Source: Pseudomonas hormoni | GTDB lineage: Bacteria > Pseudomonadota > Gammaproteobacteria > Pseudomonadales > Pseudomonadaceae | Reading direction: 5' to 3' | Assembly (NCBI RefSeq): GCF_018502625.1 | Contig: NZ_CP075566.1 | Span: 5,893,001 to 5,957,000 of the forward strand | DNA: 64,000 bases | In this document: piece by piece, positions 26,400-36,818 of the stretch | How positions within the stretch are numbered: the stretch's first letter is position 1 | Layout of the letters: every line of letters begins with the position of its first letter | The notes under the pieces: model-generated | The model's input: the letters and a program-made list of their open reading frames with translations, nothing else | Databases searched by the model: none | Told to the model about the DNA's origin: nothing | Program-made: the position numbers and the translations under genes

Positions 26400-29300
26400 A
26401 AGGGAGTTTCAACTTATCCGAATGGGCCCTCAAACATCAGTCGTTTGTCTGGTATCTGATGTTCATCGCGCTGCTGATGGGCGTGTTTTCGTACATGAAC
26501 CTGGGGCGCGAAGAAGACCCCTCGTTCACCATCAAGACCATGGTGATCCAGACCCGCTGGCCCGGTGCGACCCAGGAAGAAACCCTCAAGCAGGTCACTG
26601 ACCGCATCGAGAAAAAACTCGAAGAGCTCGACTCCCTCGACTATGTGAAAAGCTACACCCGTCCCGGCGAATCGACGGTGTTCGTCAACCTGCGCGACAC
26701 CACCAGTTCCAAGGACATTCCGGAAATCTGGTACCAGGTGCGCAAGAAGATCAACGACATCCGCGGCGACTTCCCCAAGGGCCTGCAAGGGCCGGGGTTC
26801 AACGACGAATTCGGTGATGTGTTCGGTTCGGTGTACGCCTTCACCGCCGACGGCTTGTCGATGCGCCAGTTGCGCGATTACGTCGAGCAGGTCCGCGCCG
26901 AGATCCGTGAGGTGCCGGGTCTGGGCAAGGTCGAGATGGTCGGCGAGCAGGATGAAGTGCTGTACCTGAACTTTTCCACCCGTAAATTGGCGGCGCTGGG
27001 CATCGATCAGCGCCAGGTCGTGGAGAGCCTGCAATCGCAAAACGCCGTGACGCCGGCCGGGGTCATTGAAGCCGGGCCGGAGCGGATTTCCGTGCGCACC
27101 ACGGGGCAGTTCGCTTCCGAAAAAGACCTGGAAAACGTCAACCTGCGGCTCAACGATCGCTTCTATCGTCTGGCTGACATTGCGGACATCAGCCGGGGTT
27201 ATGTCGACCCGTCGACGCCGGAGTTTCGCTTCAACGGTCACCCGGGCATCGGACTCGCCATCGCCATGAAGAAGGGCGGCAACATTCAGGATTTCGGCAA
27301 GGCGCTGCACGAGCGCATGACCGACTTTACCGCTGACTTGCCTGTGGGCGTTGGTGTGTACAACGTTTCCGACCAGGCTGCCGTTGTGGAAAAGGCCGTC
27401 GGCGGCTTCACCAGCGCACTGTTTGAAGCGGTGGTGATCGTGCTGATCGTCAGCTTCGTCAGCCTCGGCGTGCGCGCCGGTTTGGTGGTGGCGTGCTCGA
27501 TTCCGCTGGTGCTGGCGCTGGTCTTCGTCTTCATGGAGTACAGCGGCATCACCATGCAGCGGATTTCCCTCGGCGCGTTGATTATCGCCCTTGGCCTGTT
27601 GGTGGACGACGCGATGATTACGGTGGAGATGATGGTCACCCGCCTGGAAATGGGCGAAACCAAGGAGCAGGCGGCCACCTTCGCCTACACCTCGACCGCG
27701 TTCCCGATGCTCACCGGTACGCTGGTGACGGTGGCCGGTTTTGTGCCGATCGGCCTGAACGCCAGTTCGGCGGGCGAGTACACCTTCTCGCTGTTCGCGG
27801 TGATTGCAGTGGCGATGCTTGTGTCGTGGGTCGTCGCGGTGTTGTTCGCGCCGGTGATTGGCGTGCACATCCTCAGCGCCAACGTGAAAGCCCACGACAC
27901 CGAGCCTGGGCGCATTGGCCGTGCCTTCAATTACAGCATGCTCTGGGCCATGCGCAATCGCTGGTGGGCCATCGGCATCACCATTGCCTTGTTCGTGGCA
28001 TCGGTGTTTTCCATGCAGTTCGTGCAGAACCAGTTCTTCCCGTCCTCCGACCGCCCGGAAATCCTCGTAGACCTGAACCTGCCGCAAAACGCCTCGATTG
28101 CCGAAACCCGCAAGGTGGTGGACAAGCTCGAAGCCACGTTCAAGGACGATCCGGACATCGTGCGCTGGAGCACCTACATCGGCGAGGGGGCGATCCGTTT
28201 CTACCTGCCGCTCGACCAGCAATTGCAGAATCCGTACTACGCGCAATTGGTCATCGTCAGCAAGGGCCCGGAATCGCGAGAAGCCCTGAGTCAGCGTTTG
28301 CGCGAGCGCTTGCGCAAGGATTTCGTTGGCATCGGCAGCTACGTCCAGGCGCTGGAAGTGGGCCCGCCTGTCGGGCGGCCGATTCAGTACCGGGTCAGCG
28401 GCAAGGACATCGACCAGGTGCGTAAACACGCCATCGCCCTGGCCACCGAACTGGACAAGAACTCGCACATCGGCGAGATCATTTACGACTGGAACGAGCC
28501 GGGCAAAGTCCTGCGCATCGACATCGCCCAGGACAAGGTGCGGCAACTGGGGCTGTCGTCGGAAGACGTGGCCAACCTGATGAACAGCATTGTGGTCGGT
28601 GCGCCGGTGACGCAGGTCGATGACGATATCTACCTGATCAACGTCGTTGGCCGCGCGGTGGACGCGGAGCGCGGTACGCCGGAAACCTTGCAGAACCTGC
28701 AGATCGTCACGCCGAGCGGCACCTCGATTCCGCTGTTGGCCTTCGCGACCGTACGCTATGAACTGGAGCAGCCGCTGGTCTGGCGTCGCGACCGAAAACC
28801 GACGATCACCATCAAGGCGGCGGTGCGCGACGAGATTCAGCCGACCGATCTGGTCAAGCAACTGAAGCCGGCCATCGACAAATTCGCCGCCAGTTTGCCG
28901 GTGGGTTACACGGTCGCCACCGGTGGTACGGTTGAGCAAAGTGCCAAGTCCCAGGGGCCGATTGCCAAGGTTGTGCCGTTGATGCTCTTCCTGATGGCGA
29001 CCTTCCTGATGATCCAGTTGCACAGCGTTCAGAAGCTGTTCCTGGTGGCCAGCGTCGCGCCGCTGGGCCTGATCGGCGTGGTACTGGCGCTGATCCCGAC
29101 AGGTACGCCGATGGGCTTCGTGGCGATCCTCGGGATTCTGGCGCTGATCGGCATCATCATCCGCAACTCGGTGATTCTGGTGACGCAGATCGAAGAGTTG
29201 GAGAAAGAGGGACTAGCCCCGTGGGATGCAGTGGCACAAGCCACGGAACACCGTCGCCGGCCGATTCTGCTGACGGCCGCGGCGGCGAGCCTGGGGATGA

Positions 29301-29461
29301 TCCCGATTGCCCGCGAAGTGTTCTGGGGGCCGATGGCTTACGCGATGATTGGCGGCATCATCATCGCGACGTTGCTGACGCTGTTGTTTCTGCCGGCGCT
29401 GTATGTGGCCTGGTACAAGATTCGCGAGCCGAAGAAAGAGGCATCGGTGCCGACGCGTTGA
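26396..29461 (+). CDS. triC: RND multidrug efflux transporter TriC-like
   Basis: The 1021-residue inner-membrane proton-driven pump has the twelve-helix, two-loop layout of the RND superfamily. The proton-relay pair lies in LGLLVDDAMITVEMM near residue 400. The second half contains GIIIRNSVILVTQIEELEKEG near 920. The first helix is preceded by NLSEWALKHQSFVWYLM. No outer-membrane channel gene follows; P. aeruginosa TriABC uses the separately encoded OpmH (TolC-like). Substrates cannot be told from sequence. Confidence 0.92.
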   Translation: MKGSFNLSEWALKHQSFVWYLMFIALLMGVFSYMNLGREEDPSFTIKTMVIQTRWPGATQEETLKQVTDRIEKKLEELDSLDYVKSYTRPGESTVFVNLRDTTSSKDIPEIWYQVRKKINDIRGDFPKGLQGPGFNDEFGDVFGSVYAFTADGLSMRQLRDYVEQVRAEIREVPGLGKVEMVGEQDEVLYLNFSTRKLAALGIDQRQVVESLQSQNAVTPAGVIEAGPERISVRTTGQFASEKDLENVNLRLNDRFYRLADIADISRGYVDPSTPEFRFNGHPGIGLAIAMKKGGNIQDFGKALHERMTDFTADLPVGVGVYNVSDQAAVVEKAVGGFTSALFEAVVIVLIVSFVSLGVRAGLVVACSIPLVLALVFVFMEYSGITMQRISLGALIIALGLLVDDAMITVEMMVTRLEMGETKEQAATFAYTSTAFPMLTGTLVTVAGFVPIGLNASSAGEYTFSLFAVIAVAMLVSWVVAVLFAPVIGVHILSANVKAHDTEPGRIGRAFNYSMLWAMRNRWWAIGITIALFVASVFSMQFVQNQFFPSSDRPEILVDLNLPQNASIAETRKVVDKLEATFKDDPDIVRWSTYIGEGAIRFYLPLDQQLQNPYYAQLVIVSKGPESREALSQRLRERLRKDFVGIGSYVQALEVGPPVGRPIQYRVSGKDIDQVRKHAIALATELDKNSHIGEIIYDWNEPGKVLRIDIAQDKVRQLGLSSEDVANLMNSIVVGAPVTQVDDDIYLINVVGRAVDAERGTPETLQNLQIVTPSGTSIPLLAFATVRYELEQPLVWRRDRKPTITIKAAVRDEIQPTDLVKQLKPAIDKFAASLPVGYTVATGGTVEQSAKSQGPIAKVVPLMLFLMATFLMIQLHSVQKLFLVASVAPLGLIGVVLALIPTGTPMGFVAILGILALIGIIIRNSVILVTQIEELEKEGLAPWDAVAQATEHRRRPILLTAAAASLGMIPIAREVFWGPMAYAMIGGIIIATLLTLLFLPALYVAWYKIREPKKEASVPTR

Positions 29462-29550
29462 TTCATGTGGCTGGTATTTTAGGAACGGTCTGACTTACAC
29501 GACTGGCGCAATGCGTTAGTGTCCCTTTTCATCTGAAGAAGGGACACTTG

Positions 29551-31788
29551 ATGTTTCGCTTAGTGTTGCTGATCGCTGGCCTGTTGCTGTCGCGCTGGAC
29601 GCTGGCCGATAGCGTGCTCGAAAACCCTCTGTGGCGTGTCGAACTCGACCCCGCGACGCTGGCGATTCGCGCCACTCCTGCGCAAATTGCGCCCGTGCAG
29701 GTGTCGGTCGGTGTGTCCGTGCACAAGGTCAGCCATCTTGTACAGAGCGACACTCACATGAACTGGCAATGGGACGATGGCGCCTGGGCGTTGAGTGCCA
29801 CCCTCGACCAGCGCGACCTCTCCTTGACCATAACGGCCCGCGATCCTGGTGAGTTGAGCTTTCTCAAACAACCGGGTATCGCCATGGGCAAGGGCTTGAT
29901 CTGGCCATTGGCGGAGGGGCATTACGTGCCGACCGGGGATCCGCTGTGGCAGTCCTTTTTGCTCGATCGAGGCGAGTTCAATACCACCCAGGACCTGAGC
30001 CTGCCGCTGTGGGGCGTCGATCACGGCAGTTTCACGCTGAACTGGCTAATGACCAATCCATACAACAATCGCCTCACGTTCAGCGCCGAAGGCAAGACCC
30101 TGGCGCTGGCCGCCCGTCACGAGTTCACCTCGCTTGAGCCCGGTACACCGTTGACCTTCACGCTGTCGTTGGGCGATGCCGATCCCTTGGCCAGTGCCAA
30201 ACGCTATCGACAATGGTTGATCGACAACGGGCAATACGAGCCCTTGAGCGACAAACTGCTGAATACCCCCGAGGCGAAAAAGCTGTTGGGGGCCAGCCAT
30301 GTTTATCTGTGGGGCAATGACCTGCTCGGGTCCGATGATGTGCGCAGTTGGCCGGCATTGCTGAAACTGCTGCGGGGCACTGGCGGCCTGGCCAGAGAGT
30401 TGCGTGGCAGTTTCGACGCTGAAACCCGGCAGATCCTGAGTCGCGCCCAACCTTCTCTCGACCCTTACCAGCAAACTGCGTTGTTGCGCAGCCTCAACGG
30501 CGCGCTCAATCAAAAGGCGCGAAGTGGCTGGCAATCAGTCGTTGAGCCGGACATGCAAAAACTGGCTGAGGGTTTTGGCCGGCTGCGCACGGAAGTGGCG
30601 AAAGCGTTCGCCGAGGCGCTGACGGCCACCCCGGAACGCTGGGGCAGCACGTTGTCGCCGAGAACATTTGAACAACTGCAGGCCGCTGGGTTGTCGCGTT
30701 TATGGTTAGGCCTCGGCGAGGGCTGGGAGGGCGGACTCTGGCATCCTGAAGCGGTGAGCCAAGGCGTGGCGGCCGGTTATCTGGTGGCGCCTTACGATTC
30801 TTACGAAACCGCATTGACCGCCATTGAAAACCCGGACTGGACCACCGCGCACCTCGGCTCACGGGCCAACCTTGAATGCGCGATTGTGTTGAACAGCGGC
30901 GCCTTCAAAAGCGGTTTCCAGCAGTCGGGGCATTACACCGATCCGCGTTGTGTACGGCCATTGCTTGAGGCTCGAATCCGCGCCGTGCAGGCCAAGGCCG
31001 GGTTCAATAGCTGGTTTCTCGACGCCTACGCCACGGGCATGTTGTTCGACAGCTATCGCCCCGGCGCCACCATGACCCAGGCGCAAAATGCCGAGGGCAA
31101 TATCGACGCTTCGCGTTGGTTGAATGAGGCATTGCAACTGCCGGCCGGCTCCGAGGACGGCAACGCCACCACCGCGCGGGGCGTGCTTTTTGCTCATGGT
31201 ATGCAGACACCGGTGATCGGCTGGGGCGATCCGGACATGAGCAAGAACCCTGAATCACCCTATTACCTGGGCCGCTGGTTTCCCAACGAAAAGCCTCAGG
31301 TTTTTTTCAAAACGGTGCCGCTCAAGGAACCCTATCGCACGGCGCACTTTGCCCCGCAGACGCGCTTGCCGCTGTATCAGGCAGTGTTCCACGGGTCGGT
31401 GATCACCACCCATCACTGGTTATTCGACAGCCTGAAGCTGAGCAATGTGCGGGCGGAGAACGAACTGACGCAGTTGCTCTATAACGTGCCGCCGCTTTAT
31501 CACCTGAGCGCCGATACGTTAAAGCAGCGGCTTCCAGTGATTGCACGACAGGATGCTTTTTTTCGGCCGCTGCATGAGCGACTGGCGGCTGAGGCGATGA
31601 CGGATTTCCGCTGGTTGAGCGAGGACCGCCAGGTGCAGCAAACCACGTTTGCCGATGGCACACGGCTGGTGGCCAATTTTGATTCGCGCGAGCGTGAGGT
31701 TGAAGGCAAACGGTTGGCGGGGCATAGCGTCACGGCGTTTGGCCTGGACGGGACGGTGATGAATTATCAGGTTTCTTCGGTGCGCTGA
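29551..31788 (+). CDS. Secreted glycoside-hydrolase-like protein
   Basis: The 745-residue protein has an N-terminal signal peptide (cleavage likely after TLA near residue 19). A beta-rich N-terminal half contains GKGLIWPLAEGHYVPTGD. The central region, with SRLWLGLGEGWEGGLWHPEAV and NSWFLDAYATGMLFDSY, looks like a TIM-barrel of the GH101/DUF5696 kind; the aspartate in WFLDAYAT is a candidate catalytic residue. The C-terminal part is beta-rich. The start has AAGGGA upstream. It stands alone after triC, on the same strand with a gap of 89 bases. Substrate and family assignment are uncertain. Confidence 0.65.
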   Translation: MFRLVLLIAGLLLSRWTLADSVLENPLWRVELDPATLAIRATPAQIAPVQVSVGVSVHKVSHLVQSDTHMNWQWDDGAWALSATLDQRDLSLTITARDPGELSFLKQPGIAMGKGLIWPLAEGHYVPTGDPLWQSFLLDRGEFNTTQDLSLPLWGVDHGSFTLNWLMTNPYNNRLTFSAEGKTLALAARHEFTSLEPGTPLTFTLSLGDADPLASAKRYRQWLIDNGQYEPLSDKLLNTPEAKKLLGASHVYLWGNDLLGSDDVRSWPALLKLLRGTGGLARELRGSFDAETRQILSRAQPSLDPYQQTALLRSLNGALNQKARSGWQSVVEPDMQKLAEGFGRLRTEVAKAFAEALTATPERWGSTLSPRTFEQLQAAGLSRLWLGLGEGWEGGLWHPEAVSQGVAAGYLVAPYDSYETALTAIENPDWTTAHLGSRANLECAIVLNSGAFKSGFQQSGHYTDPRCVRPLLEARIRAVQAKAGFNSWFLDAYATGMLFDSYRPGATMTQAQNAEGNIDASRWLNEALQLPAGSEDGNATTARGVLFAHGMQTPVIGWGDPDMSKNPESPYYLGRWFPNEKPQVFFKTVPLKEPYRTAHFAPQTRLPLYQAVFHGSVITTHHWLFDSLKLSNVRAENELTQLLYNVPPLYHLSADTLKQRLPVIARQDAFFRPLHERLAAEAMTDFRWLSEDRQVQQTTFADGTRLVANFDSREREVEGKRLAGHSVTAFGLDGTVMNYQVSSVR

Positions 31789-31794
31789 AGACCA

Positions 31795-31882
31795 TCGCGG
31801 GCAAGCCCGCTCCCACAGGCTTTTTGTCGATCTTGGCGTTGTGCTAGACGCAAAACCTGTGGGAGCGTGGCTTGCCCGCGAA
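31795..31882. repeat. REPIN, GTGGGAGCG(G/T)GCTTGCCCGC type
   Basis: Inverted arms with a 40-base spacer, between two convergent genes. Confidence 0.85.
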
Positions 31883-31896
31883 GGCGTCGGCATTGA

Positions 31897-32526
31897 CTAC
31901 ACTGTTTTGCGCCAGACACTCGCCAACCAGGGCTGCTGCTCCCTCGGCAGCCCGGCTGGCCGATAGTAATGCTCAAGCTCCACAAACCCAGCCTCGGTCA
32001 GCCGTTCCTGCCACGCCTGGAGATCGTGATACGCCCCATAACGCGGCCCGTTCCAGCCTTCCTGATTCTCGCCACGCGGATTCGAACTGAACAACACCCC
32101 ACCCGGCCTCAATGCCTCATACAACTCCTTCAACACCCGAGGTAATTCCTGACGCGGAATGTGGAACAGCACGGCATTGGCGAAGATCCCGTCAAAACGC
32201 CCGGCCGGCAGATCAAGCTTCAGAAAGTCCTGCTGCCACACCTCACAACCACTGTCCTCGCGGGCCATTTGCGCAAACTTCTCCGAACCGTCGAGCCCGA
32301 CCGCTGTGTGGCCCATGCGCGTGAAAGTTTGCAAATCACGTCCCGGCCCGCAGCCAAAATCGAGAATGTCGAACGGCGCCTCGCCCTGGATATGCCGCAA
32401 CAGCGCATCGATGTTCTGGCTGACGTCATGGTCACGCGTCCCTTCGCGAAAACCTTCGGCCACCGAGTTGTAATGACTCAGTGTGGTAGAGGTGATCTGC
32501 TCGAGGTCGGCGGGAGTCTGTTTCAT
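31897..32526 (-). CDS. Class I SAM-dependent methyltransferase
   Basis: The 209-residue protein has the Rossmann-type methyltransferase motifs: motif I ILDFGCGPGRDL near residue 53, the acidic VGLDGSEKF near 75, QQDFLKLDLPAGRFDGIFAN near 97, and the post-motif GGVLFSSNPRGENQEGW near 145. The Trp/Tyr-rich C-terminus is typical of UbiE/Tellurite-type enzymes. The ATG at 32526 matches the family start. The acceptor substrate is unknown and neighbours give no clear hint. Confidence 0.88.
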   Translation of the reverse strand: MKQTPADLEQITSTTLSHYNSVAEGFREGTRDHDVSQNIDALLRHIQGEAPFDILDFGCGPGRDLQTFTRMGHTAVGLDGSEKFAQMAREDSGCEVWQQDFLKLDLPAGRFDGIFANAVLFHIPRQELPRVLKELYEALRPGGVLFSSNPRGENQEGWNGPRYGAYHDLQAWQERLTEAGFVELEHYYRPAGLPREQQPWLASVWRKTV

Positions 32527-32597
32527 GGTCGGGCTACGCAGGCAATGTGAGTTCGCCGAATATACGCCATGACGCCGGTGGCTGCTGGGCAGCCATT

Positions 32598-32677
32598 GGC
32601 GGGCAAGCCTCGCTCCTGCAGAGTTTTGTGATCGTTTGGACGATGCAACTACCGTAGGAGCGAGGCTTGCCCGCGAA
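32598..32677. repeat. REPIN, TAGGAGCGAGGCTTGCCCGC type
   Basis: Inverted pair with slightly diverged left arm (GGCGGGCAAGCCTCGCTCCT), between metI and the methyltransferase gene. Confidence 0.83.
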
Positions 32678-32713
32678 AGCGGTATCACTGTCGATCAAAG
32701 ACTTCAGCCGGAT

Positions 32714-33358
32714 TCAACGCTTATTAAGACCCCGCGCCAACCGATCCCCACCCAACTGAATCACCGCCACCAGCACCACCAGCAACACAATCACCGTCAG
32801 CATGATCTGGCTATCAAACCGCTGATACCCGTACCGATACGCGATGTCCCCAAGCCCACCGGCACCAATCGCCCCGGCCATGGCCGATGAGTTGATCATT
32901 GTCACCAAGGTAATGGTGAAACCACCCACAATCCCCGGCAGCGCCTCAGGCAACAACACATGCCAGACAATGTGCCAACGCCGGCACCCCATCGCCTGCG
33001 CTGCCTCGATCAACCCGAAATCCACTTCACGCAAACTGACTTCCGCGATACGCGCAAAGAAAGGCGTGGCCGCAATGGTCAGCGGCACGACAGCGGCCCA
33101 GACACCGTAAGTGGTGCCAACGATCAACCGTGTGAACGGAATCAGCGCCACCATCAAAATCAAGAATGGAATCGAGCGAAACAGGTTCACGAACGCGCCC
33201 AATACACGGTTCAGCACCGGTGCTTCGTAGATTCCGCCCTTGTCGCTGGTGACCAGAATCACCGCCATCGGAATGCCCGCCAGCAGCGCGATCAATGAGG
33301 ACACGCCCACCATCAAAAACGTGTCGATGAAACCTTGCAGCAAGCGATCAAACCACAT
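32714..33358 (-). CDS. metI: Methionine-type ABC transporter permease
   Basis: The 214-residue inner-membrane permease has the MetI features [18 protein letters not shown] segment near residue 60 (here [20 protein letters not shown]) and the loop [21 protein letters not shown] near 125-145. It forms the channel for MetN and MetQ. Its start overlaps the end of metN by 11 bases. The operon lies downstream of organosulfur oxidation genes, so the substrate may be methionine, its sulfoxide or another small sulfur compound. Confidence 0.93.
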   Translation of the reverse strand: MWFDRLLQGFIDTFLMVGVSSLIALLAGIPMAVILVTSDKGGIYEAPVLNRVLGAFVNLFRSIPFLILMVALIPFTRLIVGTTYGVWAAVVPLTIAATPFFARIAEVSLREVDFGLIEAAQAMGCRRWHIVWHVLLPEALPGIVGGFTITLVTMINSSAMAGAIGAGGLGDIAYRYGYQRFDSQIMLTVIVLLVVLVAVIQLGGDRLARGLNKR

Positions 33359-34469
33359 AACCCAGCACCTCCACCTGTTGTGCCCAGTGACCGGCGCGCT
33401 GGCGCAGTTCTTCTGCACCGAGCGACGAGCCGGCCACCGCCAGCAGCAGTTGCCCCAGTGCATGGCCCTGAATCCGTTCCACGCCGCCTTGCAGCAAACG
33501 CACACGGCCACCGAGTGCGGCGAACAACGCGGCCAGATCCGGTTCGTCCGTGGCGCTGCCGGTGAATTGCAGACGCAGGACCACGGCGGCGTCAGACGAC
33601 TGTGGTTGCGCCTGAAGGCGACTTTGCAGCTCCTCCGGCAACGCATGTTGCAACGGTGCGAGCAAGGTTTTGCTGACCTCATGCTGCGGGTTGCCGAACA
33701 CTTCCCAGACCGGCCCTTGCTCGACGATGCGCCCATGCTCCAACACCACGACGCGGTCGCAGATATCGCGGATGACTGCCATCTCGTGAGTGATCAGCAC
33801 GATGGTCAAACCCAGGCGCTGATTGATCTCGCGCAGCAGGCCGAGGATCGATTGCGTGGTCTCCGGGTCCAGTGCCGAGGTGGCTTCGTCGCACAGCAGA
33901 ATCGCCGGGTCATGCACCAGCGCGCGAGCAATGCCGACGCGCTGTTTCTGGCCGCCGGACAACTGCGCCGGGTATGCCTTGTGTTTCTCTTGCAGGCCGA
34001 CCAGTTCCAGCAGTTCACGAACCTTCTGCTCGCGTTTTTCCTTCGGCACACCGGCGACCTTCAGCGGCAACTCGACGTTCTGCCAAACGGTCTTGGCCGA
34101 CATCAGGTTGAAGTGCTGGAAGATCATGCCGATGCGGCGACGCAGTGTTACCAGGCGGTCTTCATCGAACTCGCCGATGTCCACTTGATCGATCAGCACG
34201 CGGCCCGTGCTCGGTTGTTCGAGGCGGTTGATGGTGCGGATCAGCGACGACTTGCCGGCGCCGCTGCGGCCGATGATGCCGAACACTTCACCGCGCTGGA
34301 TCGCCAGGTCGATGCCGTGCAGCGCCGCCACCGGACCTTGCTGGCCGTTGTAGGTTTTGCCCAGACCGATAAAGCGCACATGAGCACGGTTCAGGTCCGG
34401 GTGCAGTTCGGTCTGTTCGGCTTTCTGAGGCTCTGGAATTTCCAGTCGCTGTTGGATAGCGGCCGTCAT
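33348..34469 (-). CDS. metN: Methionine-type ABC transporter ATPase
   Basis: The 373-residue ATPase has an N-terminal extension of about 25 residues. Walker [10 protein letters not shown] is near residue 70, signature LSGGQKQR near 170, Walker [14 protein letters not shown] near 190, and switch THEMAV near 226. The C-terminal 80 residues fit the NIL/ACT-like domain that lets substrate inhibit transport in MetN. The ATG at 34469 is taken as start, two bases after the metQ stop; GGGAAAG lies upstream. A TTG 15 bases earlier is possible. Confidence 0.93.
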   Translation of the reverse strand: MTAAIQQRLEIPEPQKAEQTELHPDLNRAHVRFIGLGKTYNGQQGPVAALHGIDLAIQRGEVFGIIGRSGAGKSSLIRTINRLEQPSTGRVLIDQVDIGEFDEDRLVTLRRRIGMIFQHFNLMSAKTVWQNVELPLKVAGVPKEKREQKVRELLELVGLQEKHKAYPAQLSGGQKQRVGIARALVHDPAILLCDEATSALDPETTQSILGLLREINQRLGLTIVLITHEMAVIRDICDRVVVLEHGRIVEQGPVWEVFGNPQHEVSKTLLAPLQHALPEELQSRLQAQPQSSDAAVVLRLQFTGSATDEPDLAALFAALGGRVRLLQGGVERIQGHALGQLLLAVAGSSLGAEELRQRAGHWAQQVEVLGYVV

Positions 34470-34471
34470 GT

Positions 34472-35281
34472 TCAGCTTTCCCAACCGGCTTGATAGAGCT
34501 TGCCGTGAGCCTTGTCCAGGGCAGCGCGAACGGCTGGCGAATGCTGGTAGATGTCGACGAATTTGATCAGGCGCGGGTCGGTTTTGCTTTTCGGCTGGAT
34601 CACGAACTGGATCACGTATTCCTTGTGGTCGAGGCCATCGAACAGCAGGGCCGAGCCAGCATCGAAGGTTTTCGACAAGCGAATGTACGCCGGGTAGCCC
34701 TGAACCAGATCGGCGTCATCGTAGGCGCGCACCAGTTGCACGGCTTCGACCTGAAGGATTTTGATTTTCTTCGGGTTGGCGATGATGTCTTCTTCGGTGG
34801 CCTTGTAGCCGACGCCCTGTTTGAGGGTGATCAGGCCAGCCTTGGCCAGCAGTTGCAGGCCGCGACCGCTGTTGATCGGGTCGTTGGCGATGGCGACGCT
34901 GGCGCCTTCCGGCAGCTCGTCGAAGCTTTTGTATTTTTTCGAGTAGAGACCGACGTTGTTGATGATGCCCGGCGCGAACGGCACCAGGTCAAAACCGGAG
35001 GCGGCCTTGGCGTTTTCCAGGAACGGGACGTGCTGGAAGTAGTTCACGTCGATGTCGCCGGCGGCGAGGCTGACGTTGGGGGCAATCCAGTCGGTGAACT
35101 CGACGAGTTCGACCTTCAGGCCTTGTTTGTTGGCTTCTTCGACGGCGGCTTCCAGCGGGATGGCGAAAGCGGCGGTGGTGCCGACTTTCAGCGGCGCGTC
35201 GGCGGCGAAGGTGATGGAGCTGAAGAGGCCGAGGGCCAGGGCCAGTGCTTTGACTGGGTGAGAGAGGTAGTTCTTGGTCAT
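34472..35281 (-). CDS. metQ: Methionine-type ABC transporter substrate-binding protein
   Basis: This 269-residue NlpA/MetQ family protein has a signal peptide ending at TFA-ADA near residue 27 with no lipobox cysteine. Signature segments are [23 protein letters not shown] and [19 protein letters not shown]. It is followed directly by metN and metI. A REPIN separates it from the monooxygenase gene upstream on the same strand, so it may belong to a longer operon beginning at 39.3 kb. It is only moderately similar to the MetQ-like protein at 18138. Confidence 0.93.
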   Translation of the reverse strand: MTKNYLSHPVKALALALGLFSSITFAADAPLKVGTTAAFAIPLEAAVEEANKQGLKVELVEFTDWIAPNVSLAAGDIDVNYFQHVPFLENAKAASGFDLVPFAPGIINNVGLYSKKYKSFDELPEGASVAIANDPINSGRGLQLLAKAGLITLKQGVGYKATEEDIIANPKKIKILQVEAVQLVRAYDDADLVQGYPAYIRLSKTFDAGSALLFDGLDHKEYVIQFVIQPKSKTDPRLIKFVDIYQHSPAVRAALDKAHGKLYQAGWES

Positions 35282-35323
35282 GATGGTTATTTCCAGTCAA
35301 TTAACAAATGTGTGAACGCATTT

Positions 35324-35453
35324 GTGGCGAGGGAGCTTGCTCCCGCTGGGCTGCGGAGCAGCCCAATGCCATTCGATGAGGTGTGTCAGATACAACTCGG
35401 TTGCAGGTCTTGCGACTGCTGCGCAGTCGAGCGGGAGCAAGCTCCCTCGCCAC
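35324..35453. repeat. REPIN inside a probable operon
   Basis: A canonical GTGGCGAGGGAGCTTGCTCC inverted pair lies between two genes in the same direction (monooxygenase and metQ). Such a hairpin could lower expression of downstream genes or stabilise the upstream message. Confidence 0.88.
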
Positions 35454-35459
35454 AGGGGA

Positions 35460-36818
35460 TTAGTGTCGGTAAGCCGAACCTGTATGTTGCTCAGGCAAAT
35501 GCGCCTCTGCGTGAAACAGTTTTTCCCGCAAACTGCCGTTGTCATATTCGGTCTTGTACGACCCGCGCCGCTGCAACTCCGGAATCACCAGTTCAATGAA
35601 ATCCACATAGCTCTCCGGCGTGACAATCCGCGTCAGGTTGAAGCCATCCAGCCCGGTTTCGGCGATCCAGGATTCCAGCTCATCCGCCACTTGCTCCGGC
35701 GAGCCCACCACCGTGATATAGCGACCACCGAGGGCGTGTTGCTCGAGCAATTTGCGCCGCGTCCAGTCGTTGTTTTGCAGGTTCTTGGTGGCCGACTGAA
35801 TCGCGTTGCTCTTCACGTACTGGATCGGCTCGTCGATTTCGTACTCGGAAAAATCGATCCCGGTCGACGCCGAGAAATGCGCCACGCCGGCCTCGGCGCT
35901 GGCGTAGCTCAGGTACTCGGCATGCTTGGCCCAGGCCAGCTCTTCGGTGGCGCCGACGATCACGTTCAGCCCCATGAACACCTTGATGTCCTCAGGATTG
36001 CGCCCGGCCTCGACGGCGCTGGCGCGGACCTTGTCCACTTGAACCTTGGTCGACGGTTTGTTCTGGCCGCTGATGAATACGCACTCGGCATGCCGCCCGG
36101 CGAACAGCAAACCACGATCCGAACTGCCGGCCTGGAACAGCACCGGCGTACGCTGCGGCGACGGTTCGCAGAGGTGATAACCCTCGACCTGATAGAACTC
36201 GCCCTTGTGCTCGACCTTGTGCACTTTCTCGGGTTGGGCGTAGATCCGCTGCTGCGGATCGTTGAGCACCGCGCCGTTTTCCCAACTGCCTTCCCAGAGT
36301 TTGTAGAGCACCTCGAGGTATTCATCAGCCTGGTCGTAACGACGGTCGTGTTCCACCTGTTCGCTCAGGCCCATGGCTTTGGCGGCGCTGTCGAGGTATC
36401 CGGTGACGATGTTCCAGCCGACCCGACCGCGACTCAGGTGATCGAGCGTCGACATGCGTCGGGCGAACAGATAGGGCGGTTCGTAAGTCAGGTTGGCGGT
36501 CAGCCCGAAGCCAAGGTTTTTGGTGACCGCCGCCATTGCGGAGACCAGCAGCAACGGGTCGTTGACCGGCAGCTGGATCGACTCTTTCAGCGGCACGTCC
36601 ACCGAGTTCTGGTAGACGTCGTACACGCCGACGATGTCGGCGATGAACAAGCCGTCGAACAGTCCACGCTCCAGCAACTGCGCCAGTTCGGTCCAGTATT
36701 CGATGGTTTTGTATTGGGTGGAGGTGTCCCGTGGATGCGTCCACAAACCATGGTTGATGTGCCCGATGCAGTTCATGTTGAACGCGTTGAGCAGGATCTT
36801 CTTTTTGGCGTCGGCCAT
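35460..36818 (-). CDS. NtaA/SnaA/DszA-family FMN-dependent monooxygenase
   Basis: The 452-residue protein belongs to the bacterial luciferase-like group that includes nitrilotriacetate and dibenzothiophene-sulfone monooxygenases. Visible hallmarks are NAFNMNCIGHINHGLWTHP at the N-terminus, LSRGRVGWNIVTGYLDSAAK near residue 125, and FQAGSSDRGLLFAGRHAECV near 225. These enzymes use FMNH2 from a separate reductase to cleave C-S or C-N bonds. The start overlaps the SfnB-type gene before it (ATGA). Context points to release of sulfite or sulfinate from an organosulfur compound. Confidence 0.9.
   Translation of the reverse strand: MADAKKKILLNAFNMNCIGHINHGLWTHPRDTSTQYKTIEYWTELAQLLERGLFDGLFIADIVGVYDVYQNSVDVPLKESIQLPVNDPLLLVSAMAAVTKNLGFGLTANLTYEPPYLFARRMSTLDHLSRGRVGWNIVTGYLDSAAKAMGLSEQVEHDRRYDQADEYLEVLYKLWEGSWENGAVLNDPQQRIYAQPEKVHKVEHKGEFYQVEGYHLCEPSPQRTPVLFQAGSSDRGLLFAGRHAECVFISGQNKPSTKVQVDKVRASAVEAGRNPEDIKVFMGLNVIVGATEELAWAKHAEYLSYASAEAGVAHFSASTGIDFSEYEIDEPIQYVKSNAIQSATKNLQNNDWTRRKLLEQHALGGRYITVVGSPEQVADELESWIAETGLDGFNLTRIVTPESYVDFIELVIPELQRRGSYKTEYDNGSLREKLFHAEAHLPEQHTGSAYRH

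Noticed and set aside
26414..29023. Long minus-strand open frame across triC (869 codons)
   Set aside because: Antisense of a clear RND transporter; composition rich in His, Arg and Gln is typical of GC-rich shadow frames.
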